From assembly GCA_002393895.1 (NCBI GenBank), contig DGUE01000072.1, positions 424-6,197 of the forward strand: a stretch of 5,774 nt of DNA. The letters are read 5' to 3'. Shown piece after piece: positions 1-5,774 of the stretch. Within the stretch, counting starts at the first letter, position 1. Every line of letters begins with the position of its first letter. Below the pieces are notes generated by a model, which did no database searches, was not told where the DNA came from, and saw only the letters and a program-made list of their open reading frames with translations. Origin of the DNA: Bacteroidales bacterium UBA4318 (GTDB lineage Bacteria; Bacteroidota; Bacteroidia; Bacteroidales; UBA932). The position numbers and the translations under genes are program-made.

Positions 1-635
1 TCATCTTCCGCCTCATCGACAAGGAGATGTACTTCTCCATGGATAAGGGCAAGCAGAACCTGACGGTGGAACGCGGTGTGGCCCTGCACAAGATGATACG
101 GCTCGTAACGGCCGCAACGGCCGGGAACGGCTACCTCAATTTCATGGGGAACGAATTCGGGCATCCCGAGTGGATAGACTTCCCCCGGGAGGGGAACGGA
201 TGGAGTTATGCCCATGCCAGAAGGCTCTGGTCGATAGCCGACGACGACAAGCTTCTTTACAAAGGGCTGGAAGCGTTCGACTGCGAGATGGTGCATTTTA
301 TCCGTAACAACCGTCTGCTCACCGAGGCGCCCGTCCTGCTAACTGCAGACGAGGAAAAGAAAATACTGGTTTTCCTACGGAAAAATTGTATCTTTGCACT
401 GAATTTCAACCCGACAGGCTCCTTTGGAGATTACGGATTCTCGGCACCTGAAGGCAAATACCGGCTGGTATTCAGTTCCGACGATGCCGTTTTCAACGGG
501 CAGGGCAGGCTCCAGGCCGGCGAAGAGCACTTCAGCGTGCAGCAGAAGTGCCCGAACGGCAATCAGGAGTTTGACCATACTTTGTATCTGTATCTCCCGA
601 GCAGATGTGCTGTGGTGTTGAAAAAAATAGATTAA
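1..635 (+). CDS. glgB: 1,4-alpha-glucan branching enzyme, GH13 eukaryotic-like type (3' part only)
   Basis: This is the C-terminal part of a branching enzyme, which cuts alpha-1,4 chains and rejoins them as alpha-1,6 branches on glycogen in the cytoplasm. The frame is open from base 3 and the start lies to the left of the window; 210 residues are visible out of roughly 670 usual for the family. Visible family signatures are LIDKEMY (bases 15-35), RGVALHKMIRL, and GNEFGHPEW (147-173) followed by IDFPR and the ARRLW helix. These mark the end of the catalytic barrel. From about base 366 the C-terminal beta domain follows, with FALNFNPTGSFGDY, FSSDDAVFNGQGR and a final YLPSRCAVVLKK. The DKEMY and GNEFGHPEW wording is typical of the plant/animal-like subfamily (GH13_8) rather than E. 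coli GlgB. The catalytic Asp, Glu and Asp lie upstream and cannot be checked. The stop is TAA at 633-635, five bases before the next gene. Confidence 0.95.
   Translation, partial: IFRLIDKEMYFSMDKGKQNLTVERGVALHKMIRLVTAATAGNGYLNFMGNEFGHPEWIDFPREGNGWSYAHARRLWSIADDDKLLYKGLEAFDCEMVHFIRNNRLLTEAPVLLTADEEKKILVFLRKNCIFALNFNPTGSFGDYGFSAPEGKYRLVFSSDDAVFNGQGRLQAGEEHFSVQQKCPNGNQEFDHTLYLYLPSRCAVVLKKID
621..627 (+). other. A7 tract at the glgB/debranching enzyme junction
   Basis: Seven consecutive A residues lie in the last codons of glgB (Lys-Lys-Ile-Asp-stop), 14-20 bases upstream of the debranching enzyme start at 641. The stretch 621-640 is A/T-rich and has no Shine-Dalgarno sequence. Bacteroidota often rely on A-rich leaders instead of Shine-Dalgarno pairing, so the tract may serve as the initiation leader of the next gene. 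A -1 slip here would enter the open frame of the next gene (see findings). Either role is inference. Confidence 0.4.
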
Positions 636-640
636 CGATT

Positions 641-2584
641 ATGGCGTTTTTAAAATTCAATAAAGCGGAACTTGTAAATCTCTCGTATTCTTTGAAGCGG
701 GAGATTATCTGCGTTAATAAGACGGGCGCCTACTGCAATACCAGCATAGTCACCTGCAACACCCGCCGCTATCATGGATTGCTCTCCGTCACCCTGGACC
801 GTTTCGGGGGGGACAAGTATCTGCTGCTCTCCGCCGTGGACGAATCCTTTATCGTGAACGGCAAGCAGTTCAATCTTGGCATCCATTGCTACGGCGATGT
901 CTATGAACCCCGCGGGCATAAGTACGTGGTGGATTTCAGCGCGGATCCCAATCCTTCCATAACCTACAAGGTGGGTGATATTCTCTTCCGCAAGTCCCTG
1001 ATGCTCCTGCCGGACAAAGACCAGATCCTTATCAAGTACGAGCTTCTGGAGTGCCCTGCAAAGGCAACGGTGCGGCTCAAACCCTTCCTTGCGTTTCGCA
1101 ACATCCACGCCCTCACGCACCGCAACGACGATGCCGACCAGGGCTTTGCCCCCGTGGAGAACGGAGCCAGCTTCCGCATGTACGGCAACTTCCCGGACCT
1201 GGTGCTCCAGACATCGGACTCCAAGGCCAAGTATAACCACAGCCCCGAGTGGTACTATGGAATCACTTATTCCGACGAGTACCGCCGCGGTTTTGACTGC
1301 AAGGAAGATCTCTTCGTCCCCGGCTATTTCGAGGGAACGATGAAGGCGGGGGACTCGATAGTGCTCTCTGCTTCCCTGAAGGAAGAGAATCCCGCGAATC
1401 TCAAGAGGGCCTACAATACCGCCGTCGCGAAAGCCCCGACCGTAACCAACTACAGGGACCTTCTCGTCCGCTGGGCAAATCTTTTCATCTGCGCTCATAA
1501 CGGCCGCAAGCGCATCACCGCGGGTTTCTCCTGGATGTATACCGGGCTCCTGCGCGAGACGCTCATCTCCCTTCCCGGCCTCACCCTCTTTGCAAACGGG
1601 GACACCAAAACCTTCGAAGAGGTGCTGGACAACCTGATTGCCGATGAGCAGGAACGCCTGTTCCGCCGCACCACGCAGGTGGAGGCCCCGTTGCTTCTCG
1701 CATCCGTGCTGCAGCAGTATATCGCGTTCGGCGCCTCACCTTCCAAGGTCTGGAAGAAATACGGCGTGATCGTGCGCGGCGTGCTGGAGAGCTATCTCCC
1801 CGGCCGCAGGCGCGAGGTCGCCATGCATCCCAACGGCCTTCTCTGGGCTCAGATGGAGAATGTGGCCCTCAGCTGGATGAACGCATATGTGAACGGAGTG
1901 CCCGTGACCGAGCGTGCCGGCTACCAGGTGGAGACCAACGCCCTCTGGTACAACAGCATCTGCTTTGCGGTGGATATGGAAAGCAAGTACGGCACCGGAG
2001 CCAGCTTCGTGAAGGAATGGTCTGCCATCCGCGACCTCGTCAAGAGCAACTACCAGAAGACATTCTGGAACGAGGGGCGCGGCTGCCTGGCGGACTATGT
2101 AGACAACAACGGGCAGAACCTCGACGTGCGTCCCAACCAGCTGATAGCTATCTGGGTTCCCAATTCGCCCGTGGACGACGAACTTCATCCTTCCATCTTC
2201 AGGGTGGTTTCCGCCGAGCTCGAGACTTCGCGCGGCATACGCACCCTGTCGCCCCGCAATCCCAACTACAAGAATGTCTACGAGGGATCGCAGGTGGACC
2301 GCGACCTGGCCTATCACCAGGGCAGCACCCGTCCCTTCCTGCTTGAATACTACGTGTCTGCGGGCTACCGCATCGTCGGGCCCAGCTTCCGCAAGAAGGC
2401 GGAATGGCTCTGCGAGGGCCTCTATGAGGATCTGAGTAAACATGGCGTAGTGGCATTCAGCGAACTCTACGACGGCGATCCGCCCCAGGAACCCCACGGG
2501 GCTATCGCATCAGCGCTCAGCACCGCCGCCCTCCTGACAGTCAACCATATCACCGATATCTATTCGAAGGAGGACAGCAAATGA
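641..2584 (+). CDS. Glycogen debranching enzyme, GH133 amylo-alpha-1,6-glucosidase family (atypical active site)
   Basis: This 647-residue protein, a normal length for bacterial/archaeal-type GDE, should hydrolyse alpha-1,6 branch stubs of glycogen in the cytoplasm. The N-terminal beta domain (about residues 1-280) carries TGAYCNTS and N40-TRRYHGLL, the standard GDE start region. The C-terminal (alpha/alpha)6 domain has LISLPGLTLF (308-317), VETNALWYN (430-438), DVRPNQL (495-501), RDLAYHQG (554-561) and SELYDGDPP (607-615), where Glu608 fits the general base. Several signature positions deviate: the usual WGRDT reads LLRET (303-307, Glu306 for Asp), VDA[ST]LW reads VEAPLL (347-352), HQGTxWPW reads HQGSTRPF (559-566) and PRG reads PHG (618-620). 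Specificity or activity may therefore be altered. Start chosen at 641 (MAFLKFNKAEL), matching the family N-terminus; an in-frame ATG at 605 would add 12 residues inside glgB and is unlikely. The stop TGA overlaps the next start as ATGA. Family assignment is firm; enzyme activity is uncertain. Confidence 0.92.
   Translation: MAFLKFNKAELVNLSYSLKREIICVNKTGAYCNTSIVTCNTRRYHGLLSVTLDRFGGDKYLLLSAVDESFIVNGKQFNLGIHCYGDVYEPRGHKYVVDFSADPNPSITYKVGDILFRKSLMLLPDKDQILIKYELLECPAKATVRLKPFLAFRNIHALTHRNDDADQGFAPVENGASFRMYGNFPDLVLQTSDSKAKYNHSPEWYYGITYSDEYRRGFDCKEDLFVPGYFEGTMKAGDSIVLSASLKEENPANLKRAYNTAVAKAPTVTNYRDLLVRWANLFICAHNGRKRITAGFSWMYTGLLRETLISLPGLTLFANGDTKTFEEVLDNLIADEQERLFRRTTQVEAPLLLASVLQQYIAFGASPSKVWKKYGVIVRGVLESYLPGRRREVAMHPNGLLWAQMENVALSWMNAYVNGVPVTERAGYQVETNALWYNSICFAVDMESKYGTGASFVKEWSAIRDLVKSNYQKTFWNEGRGCLADYVDNNGQNLDVRPNQLIAIWVPNSPVDDELHPSIFRVVSAELETSRGIRTLSPRNPNYKNVYEGSQVDRDLAYHQGSTRPFLLEYYVSAGYRIVGPSFRKKAEWLCEGLYEDLSKHGVVAFSELYDGDPPQEPHGAIASALSTAALLTVNHITDIYSKEDSK
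2567..2573 (+). promoter_or_regulatory. Consensus Shine-Dalgarno (AAGGAGG) before the synthase gene
   Basis: AAGGAGG lies seven bases upstream of the ATG at 2581, which is an ideal spacing. It sits inside the last codons of the debranching enzyme (Lys-Glu-Asp). It supports the ATG at 2581 as the true start and reinitiation across the ATGA overlap. The other starts in the window have no comparable motif. It may also simply be a by-product of the codons used. Confidence 0.55.
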
Positions 2585-3873
2585 GAGTACTGATGTTTGG
2601 ATGGGAGTTCCCTCCCCATATCGCGGGAGGGCTCGGAACGGCCTGCGAGGGTATAGTCAAAGGCCTTGCATACAACGGAGTGGAGAGCATATTCGTGATG
2701 CCCTCCGCCAGCGGTGACGAAGACGAAAGCGCAACCCGCATCATCAACGCCAGCGACGTTGCGGTAGAGAACTTTACCAACACGGTGGATGAGTTCCTCG
2801 ACAAGGTGAAATTCATCCATATAGATTCCAACCTCGTGCCTTATGCCGATCCCGAGGAATTCTCAAGGATGGTTGAGGATGAGAGGGCCCGCCAGGTGAA
2901 GGACTTCCGCATCAGCTTCGGTCAGAAATACAAGTTCTCCGGCAAATACGGAGCCAACCTCCTGGAAGAGGTGGCCCGCTATGCCATGGTCGGAGGCACT
3001 ATCGCGATGCAGCATAAGGATGAGTTCGATATCATCCATGCCCACGACTGGCTCACCTACCTGGCCGGCATCGCCGCAAAGGAACTCACCGGCAAGCCGC
3101 TGGTGGTGCATGTGCATGCCACCTCCTTCGACCGAGGCACCGACGACATGGTGGACTCCCGTGTCTATGCCATCGAGCGCCGGGGCATGGAAGCCGCCGA
3201 CCGCGTGGTCACGGTGAGCGACCTCACCCGCAACATAGTAATCAACAAATACGGCATCAATCCCGACAAAGTCGTCACCTGCCATAATGCAGTAGACTTC
3301 AGCGGACGCGAAAACCTCGAAGTCGAGAGGGGAGTGAAAGACAAAGTCGTCACATTCCTCGGCCGAATCACCTTCCAGAAGGGGCCTGAATACTTCATAG
3401 AAGCCGCTGCAAAGGTGCTCAAGCGCACCAAAGGCGTGCGCTTCGTGATGGCCGGAAGCGGCGACATGATGAACCGTTCCATCCGCATGGTGGCCCGGCT
3501 CGGCATTTCGGACCGTTTCCACTTCACCGGATTCCTTCGCGGAGCGGACGTCCAGAAGATGTTCGCCCTGTCGGATGTATATATTATGCCTTCCGTGTCC
3601 GAGCCCTTCGGCATCTCGCCGCTGGAAGCCATGCGCACGGGAGTGCCTTCCATAATCTCGCACCAGAGCGGAGCCGCCGAGGTGCTCAAATATGCCCTCA
3701 AGGTAGACTTCTGGGATGTCGACGCCATGGCCGACGACATCTACGCGCTTCTCACTTACCCTGCCCTCGCACATTTTGCGACCACCCAGGGATATGACGA
3801 GGTGAACGAGCTTAAGTGGAACAACGCCACCGCCAAGCTCAAGAAAATTTATGAATCAGTTTTAAACCAGTAG
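2581..3873 (+). CDS. GT4-family glycosyltransferase, probable glycogen synthase
   Basis: This 430-residue GT-B fold glycosyltransferase is the likely chain-extending glycogen synthase of the operon, adding glucose from a nucleotide-sugar to the non-reducing end. The N-terminal half opens with MFGWEFPPHIAGGLG (residues 5-19); the glycine-rich loop G16-G17-L18-G19 corresponds to the donor-binding loop of starch/glycogen synthases. HAHDW (153-157) and VHVHATSFDRG follow. The C-terminal half has FLGRITFQKGPEYF with Arg262 and Lys267 as the phosphate-contacting pair, VMAGSGDMM, and the E-x7-E motif EPFGISPLE with Glu341 and Glu349. All expected key residues are present. There is no signal peptide or membrane segment. 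The start overlaps the previous stop by four bases and has a strong ribosome site. The donor, ADP-glucose or UDP-glucose, cannot be read from the sequence. Position between debranching and GH57 genes supports a glycogen role; another glucan transferase remains possible. Confidence 0.92.
   Translation: MRVLMFGWEFPPHIAGGLGTACEGIVKGLAYNGVESIFVMPSASGDEDESATRIINASDVAVENFTNTVDEFLDKVKFIHIDSNLVPYADPEEFSRMVEDERARQVKDFRISFGQKYKFSGKYGANLLEEVARYAMVGGTIAMQHKDEFDIIHAHDWLTYLAGIAAKELTGKPLVVHVHATSFDRGTDDMVDSRVYAIERRGMEAADRVVTVSDLTRNIVINKYGINPDKVVTCHNAVDFSGRENLEVERGVKDKVVTFLGRITFQKGPEYFIEAAAKVLKRTKGVRFVMAGSGDMMNRSIRMVARLGISDRFHFTGFLRGADVQKMFALSDVYIMPSVSEPFGISPLEAMRTGVPSIISHQSGAAEVLKYALKVDFWDVDAMADDIYALLTYPALAHFATTQGYDEVNELKWNNATAKLKKIYESVLNQ
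2605..2634 (+). other. GC-rich inverted repeat (hairpin) early in the synthase gene
   Basis: CCCTCCC at 2610-2616 is perfectly complementary to GGGAGGG at 2625-2631, with an eight-base loop. Below a TT bulge, GAG (2605-2607) can pair with CTC (2632-2634). The stem begins 25 bases after the A of the start codon. It overlaps codons for the conserved Pro-Pro and Gly-Gly residues of the donor-binding region, so coding constraint may be the whole explanation. A role in translation is only inferred. Confidence 0.4.
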
Positions 3874-3876
3874 CTT

Positions 3877-5052
3877 ATGAAAAAGCTTTGTTTCTATTTC
3901 CAGATACATCAGCCGGACCGTCTCCGCGTTTTCCGTTTCTTCGATATCGGCAAGGATTCGCATTACTACGACGATTTCGTGAACCGCACCATCCTGAGGC
4001 GCATTGCCCAGAAGTGCTATCTCCCGATGAATAAGCTGCTGCTGGAGGCCATTAAGGCCAATGACGGCAAGTTCAAGGTGGCGTTCTCCATCACCGGCAG
4101 TGCCCTCGAGCAGTTCGAGCGCTATGCCCCAGAAGTGATTGACAGCTTCCGCAAGCTCGCTGCCACTGGCTCCGTGGAGTTCCTCTGCGAGACCTGCAAC
4201 CATTCGCTCTCTTCGCTCAAGAGCGAGAACGAATTCAAGCACCAGGTGCTCAAGCACAAGGCAACCATCGAGAAGTATTTCGGCGTGACGCCCGTAACCT
4301 TCCGCAACACCGAGCTCATCTATTCCGATGCGATAGGCAAGCAGGTCTACGACATGGGCTTCAAGACAGTTCTCACCGAGGGCGCCAGGCACATCCTCGG
4401 ATGGAAGAGCCCCAACTATATCTATTCCAACGACATCAAATCCTCCCAGAAGCTCCTGCTCCGCAACTATGTGCTGAGCGACGACATCGCTTTCCGCTTT
4501 GCGGGATCCGGCCTTACTGCCGAGCAGTTCGTCGCCAAGGTCAATGCCGAAGAGGGTGATATCGTGAACCTCTTCATGGATTATGAAACCTTCGGAGAGC
4601 ACCAGAGTGCCGAAACCGGCATCTTCGAATTCATGAAGGCCCTGCCCAAGGCCGCCCTGGCCGCCGGCATCAAGTTCGTAACCCCTGCGGAGGCCGCCTC
4701 AAAACTCAAGGCGGTGGCCCCTCTCAGCGTGCCCCAGCCCATTTCCTGGGCCGATGAGGAGCGCGATGTGACTGCATGGCTCGGAAACGAGCTCCAGCAG
4801 GACGCTTTCAACAAGCTTTATTCGCTTGTGGAGAAACTTTCGATTATAGACAGCGCAGACCTTTGGGCGGACTTCGGCCGCCTGCAGGAAAGCGACCATT
4901 TCTACTATATGTGCACCAAGTTCTTCTCGGACGGCGATGTGCACAAGTATTTTAACCCTTACGACACTCCGTACGAGGCTTTCATCAACTACATGAACGT
5001 GCTGAGTGATTTCATTATCAGAGTAAACGACAAATATGCAACCAAGAATTGA
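3877..5052 (+). CDS. GH57 family glycoside hydrolase (alpha-amylase type)
   Basis: This 391-residue retaining GH57 enzyme should cleave or transfer alpha-1,4-glucan chains in the cytoplasm; no signal peptide is present. The five GH57 conserved regions can be read: CSR1 FQIHQPDR (8-15), CSR2 GSALEQ (74-79), CSR3 FRNTELIYSD (142-151) with Glu146 as the catalytic nucleophile, CSR4 FMDYETFGEHQ (233-243) with Asp235 as the acid/base, and CSR5 SWADEERDVTAWLGN (290-304). Both catalytic residues are intact. The C-terminal part is helical, ending near FINYMNVLSDFIIRVNDKY. Its start follows the synthase TAG by three bases, in the same reading frame; no Shine-Dalgarno is visible. The last 17 bases overlap the phosphorylase gene. 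Within GH57 the closest type is the alpha-amylase/alpha-amylase-like group. A 4-alpha-glucanotransferase activity cannot be excluded, and GH57 branching enzymes are usually longer and carry a different domain arrangement. Confidence 0.94.
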   Translation: MKKLCFYFQIHQPDRLRVFRFFDIGKDSHYYDDFVNRTILRRIAQKCYLPMNKLLLEAIKANDGKFKVAFSITGSALEQFERYAPEVIDSFRKLAATGSVEFLCETCNHSLSSLKSENEFKHQVLKHKATIEKYFGVTPVTFRNTELIYSDAIGKQVYDMGFKTVLTEGARHILGWKSPNYIYSNDIKSSQKLLLRNYVLSDDIAFRFAGSGLTAEQFVAKVNAEEGDIVNLFMDYETFGEHQSAETGIFEFMKALPKAALAAGIKFVTPAEAASKLKAVAPLSVPQPISWADEERDVTAWLGNELQQDAFNKLYSLVEKLSIIDSADLWADFGRLQESDHFYYMCTKFFSDGDVHKYFNPYDTPYEAFINYMNVLSDFIIRVNDKYATKN

Positions 5053-5774
5053 GATCGGCGGTCCCAGCTGGAGCAGTGTGCGCGTGACGCGTCATCTGCC
5101 CGGTGAACTCGAGGGACTGGAACAACTGTGCAAGAACCTTTGGTGGTGCTGGAACGACAATGCGAAGGCACTGTTCAAATATGTGGACCCGGAAATATGG
5201 CATCGTTCCGGACACAACCCGATGGTGATACTCGATACGGTATCCCTCAAACGCTACAAGCAACTCTCCAAGGACGGAGAATTCATCGGCAGGCTCAACG
5301 ACGTGATGGATGAATTCCGTTCCTATATGGCAGAAAAGGAACGCAGGGGCAACCCCTCAATCGCCTATTTCTGCATGGAATACGGCCTTGATACCTCGCT
5401 CCAGATATATTCCGGAGGTCTCGGCATCCTCGCCGGCGACTACCTCAAGGAAAGCAGCGACATGAATGTGAACATGGTCGCTGTCGGCCTCCTCTACCGT
5501 TACGGCTATTTCACCCAGAGAATTACACCTCAGGGCAACCAGGTGGCGGATTATAACGCCCAGGACTTCCTGAAGATCCCTGCCGAACCCGTAACGGACG
5601 CTGAGGGCAAATGGATCACCGTGAGCTGCCAGCTCCCCGGGCGCGAGCTTCATGCACGCATTTGGAAAGTGCCCGTGGGGCGCACGGACCTCTATCTTCT
5701 GGATACCGACTTCGAAGACAATCTTCCCGAAGACCGTCAGGTGACCTATCAGCTCTATGGCGGCGACTGGGAGA
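5036..5774 (+). CDS. glgP: Alpha-glucan (glycogen) phosphorylase, GT35 with DUF3417 N-terminal domain (5' part only)
   Basis: This gene runs off the right edge; 246 residues are visible of a protein that usually exceeds 800. Phosphorylase releases glucose-1-phosphate from the non-reducing ends of glycogen using pyridoxal phosphate. Residues 1 to about 105 match the DUF3417 domain found at the front of bacterial/archaeal-type phosphorylases, including LPGELEGLEQLCKNLWWCWN and PEIWHRSGHNP. The phosphorylase core then begins with IAYFCMEYGLDTSL (109-122) and IYSGGLGILAGDYLKESSD (124-142), followed by VGLLYRYGYFTQRI. The cofactor lysine lies beyond the window. The start is well fixed: an in-frame TAA at 5024-5026 is followed by only three codons before ATG at 5036, which overlaps the GH57 gene by 17 bases in another frame. 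Only an A-rich leader precedes it, without a Shine-Dalgarno. The overlap implies co-expression with the upstream genes. Confidence 0.95.
   Translation, partial: MQPRIEIGGPSWSSVRVTRHLPGELEGLEQLCKNLWWCWNDNAKALFKYVDPEIWHRSGHNPMVILDTVSLKRYKQLSKDGEFIGRLNDVMDEFRSYMAEKERRGNPSIAYFCMEYGLDTSLQIYSGGLGILAGDYLKESSDMNVNMVAVGLLYRYGYFTQRITPQGNQVADYNAQDFLKIPAEPVTDAEGKWITVSCQLPGRELHARIWKVPVGRTDLYLLDTDFEDNLPEDRQVTYQLYGGDWE

Noticed and set aside
605..640. Upstream in-frame ATG at 605 as the debranching enzyme start
   Set aside because: It would add 12 residues (MCCGVEKN...) overlapping glgB by 31 bases, whereas the family N-terminus aligns with the ATG at 641.
806..812. G7 homopolymer in the debranching enzyme gene as a possible phase-variation or error site
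   Set aside because: The frame is continuous through it (Phe-Gly-Gly-Asp) into good family motifs, and a run of seven G is not long enough by itself to claim phase variation.
650..1498. Long antisense open frame (282 codons) opposite the debranching enzyme
   Set aside because: It lies entirely over a gene with clear family motifs. GC-rich third positions commonly create such mirror frames, and its translation shows no recognisable domain.
1517..1583. Local frameshift as the cause of the odd LLRET motif in the debranching enzyme
   Set aside because: The residues on both sides (ITAGFSW and TLISLPGLTLF) are in the same frame as the rest of the protein, so a compensated double frameshift confined to about seven codons would be needed. 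Real divergence is simpler.
1736..2497. Antisense open frame (253 codons) opposite the C-terminal domain of the debranching enzyme
   Set aside because: It overlaps the conserved catalytic domain of a firmly assigned gene and encodes no recognisable motif.
2863..3774. Long antisense open frame (303 codons) opposite the GT4 gene
   Set aside because: Its composition is unusually rich in His, Val and Gly as expected from the complement of the sense codons, and no domain is recognisable. The sense gene has all GT4 motifs.
3862..4602. Antisense open frame (246 codons) opposite GH57
   Set aside because: The GH57 conserved regions on the + strand explain this stretch, and the antisense product resembles nothing known to me.

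Overview
This window holds five tightly packed genes on the + strand that together form a glycogen (alpha-1,4/1,6-glucan) metabolism operon. The protein sequences look most like Bacteroidales (Bacteroidota): the debranching enzyme, the family GT4 glycosyltransferase and the GH57 protein resemble, from memory, the trio found in Bacteroides-type genomes. Third codon positions are visibly G/C-rich, which would suit a GC-rich Bacteroidales lineage (for example an Alistipes-like or uncultured gut or rumen group) better than Bacteroides itself. Genus cannot be fixed from this sequence.

Layout: (1) 1-635, the C-terminal ~210 residues of a GH13 branching enzyme of the eukaryotic-like type (glgB), cut by the left window edge. 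(2) 641-2584, a GH133-type amylo-alpha-1,6-glucosidase (glycogen debranching enzyme). (3) 2581-3873, a GT4/GT5-like glycogen synthase candidate. (4) 3877-5052, a GH57 alpha-amylase-type glycoside hydrolase. (5) 5036-5774, the N-terminal 246 residues of a GT35 alpha-glucan phosphorylase (glgP), cut by the right edge. The junctions are 5 nt, a 4-nt ATGA overlap, 3 nt and a 17-nt overlap. Only 8 bases inside the window are non-coding, so there is no room for an internal promoter or terminator outside the genes. No RNA gene, mobile element, CRISPR array or intergenic regulatory region was seen, and no gene-free stretch exceeds 5 bases.

Together the genes cover building and breaking of glycogen in the cytoplasm: the synthase candidate extends alpha-1,4 chains, the branching enzyme adds alpha-1,6 branches, the phosphorylase shortens outer chains to glucose-1-phosphate, and the debranching enzyme removes branch stubs. 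GH57 is a second alpha-glucan-cleaving or transferring activity. None of the visible N-termini has a signal peptide.

The region is mostly ordinary core metabolism. The most interesting signal is at the active sites. The debranching enzyme deviates from the GH133 consensus at several signature positions at once, including the position of the presumed catalytic Asp (now Glu306). The GH57 protein keeps both catalytic residues (Glu146 and Asp235), which I recall being lost in Bacteroides-type homologues. Smaller observations are an A7 tract that would permit a -1 frameshift fusion of glgB to the debranching enzyme, a lone consensus Shine-Dalgarno before the synthase, and a GC-rich hairpin just inside the synthase reading frame.
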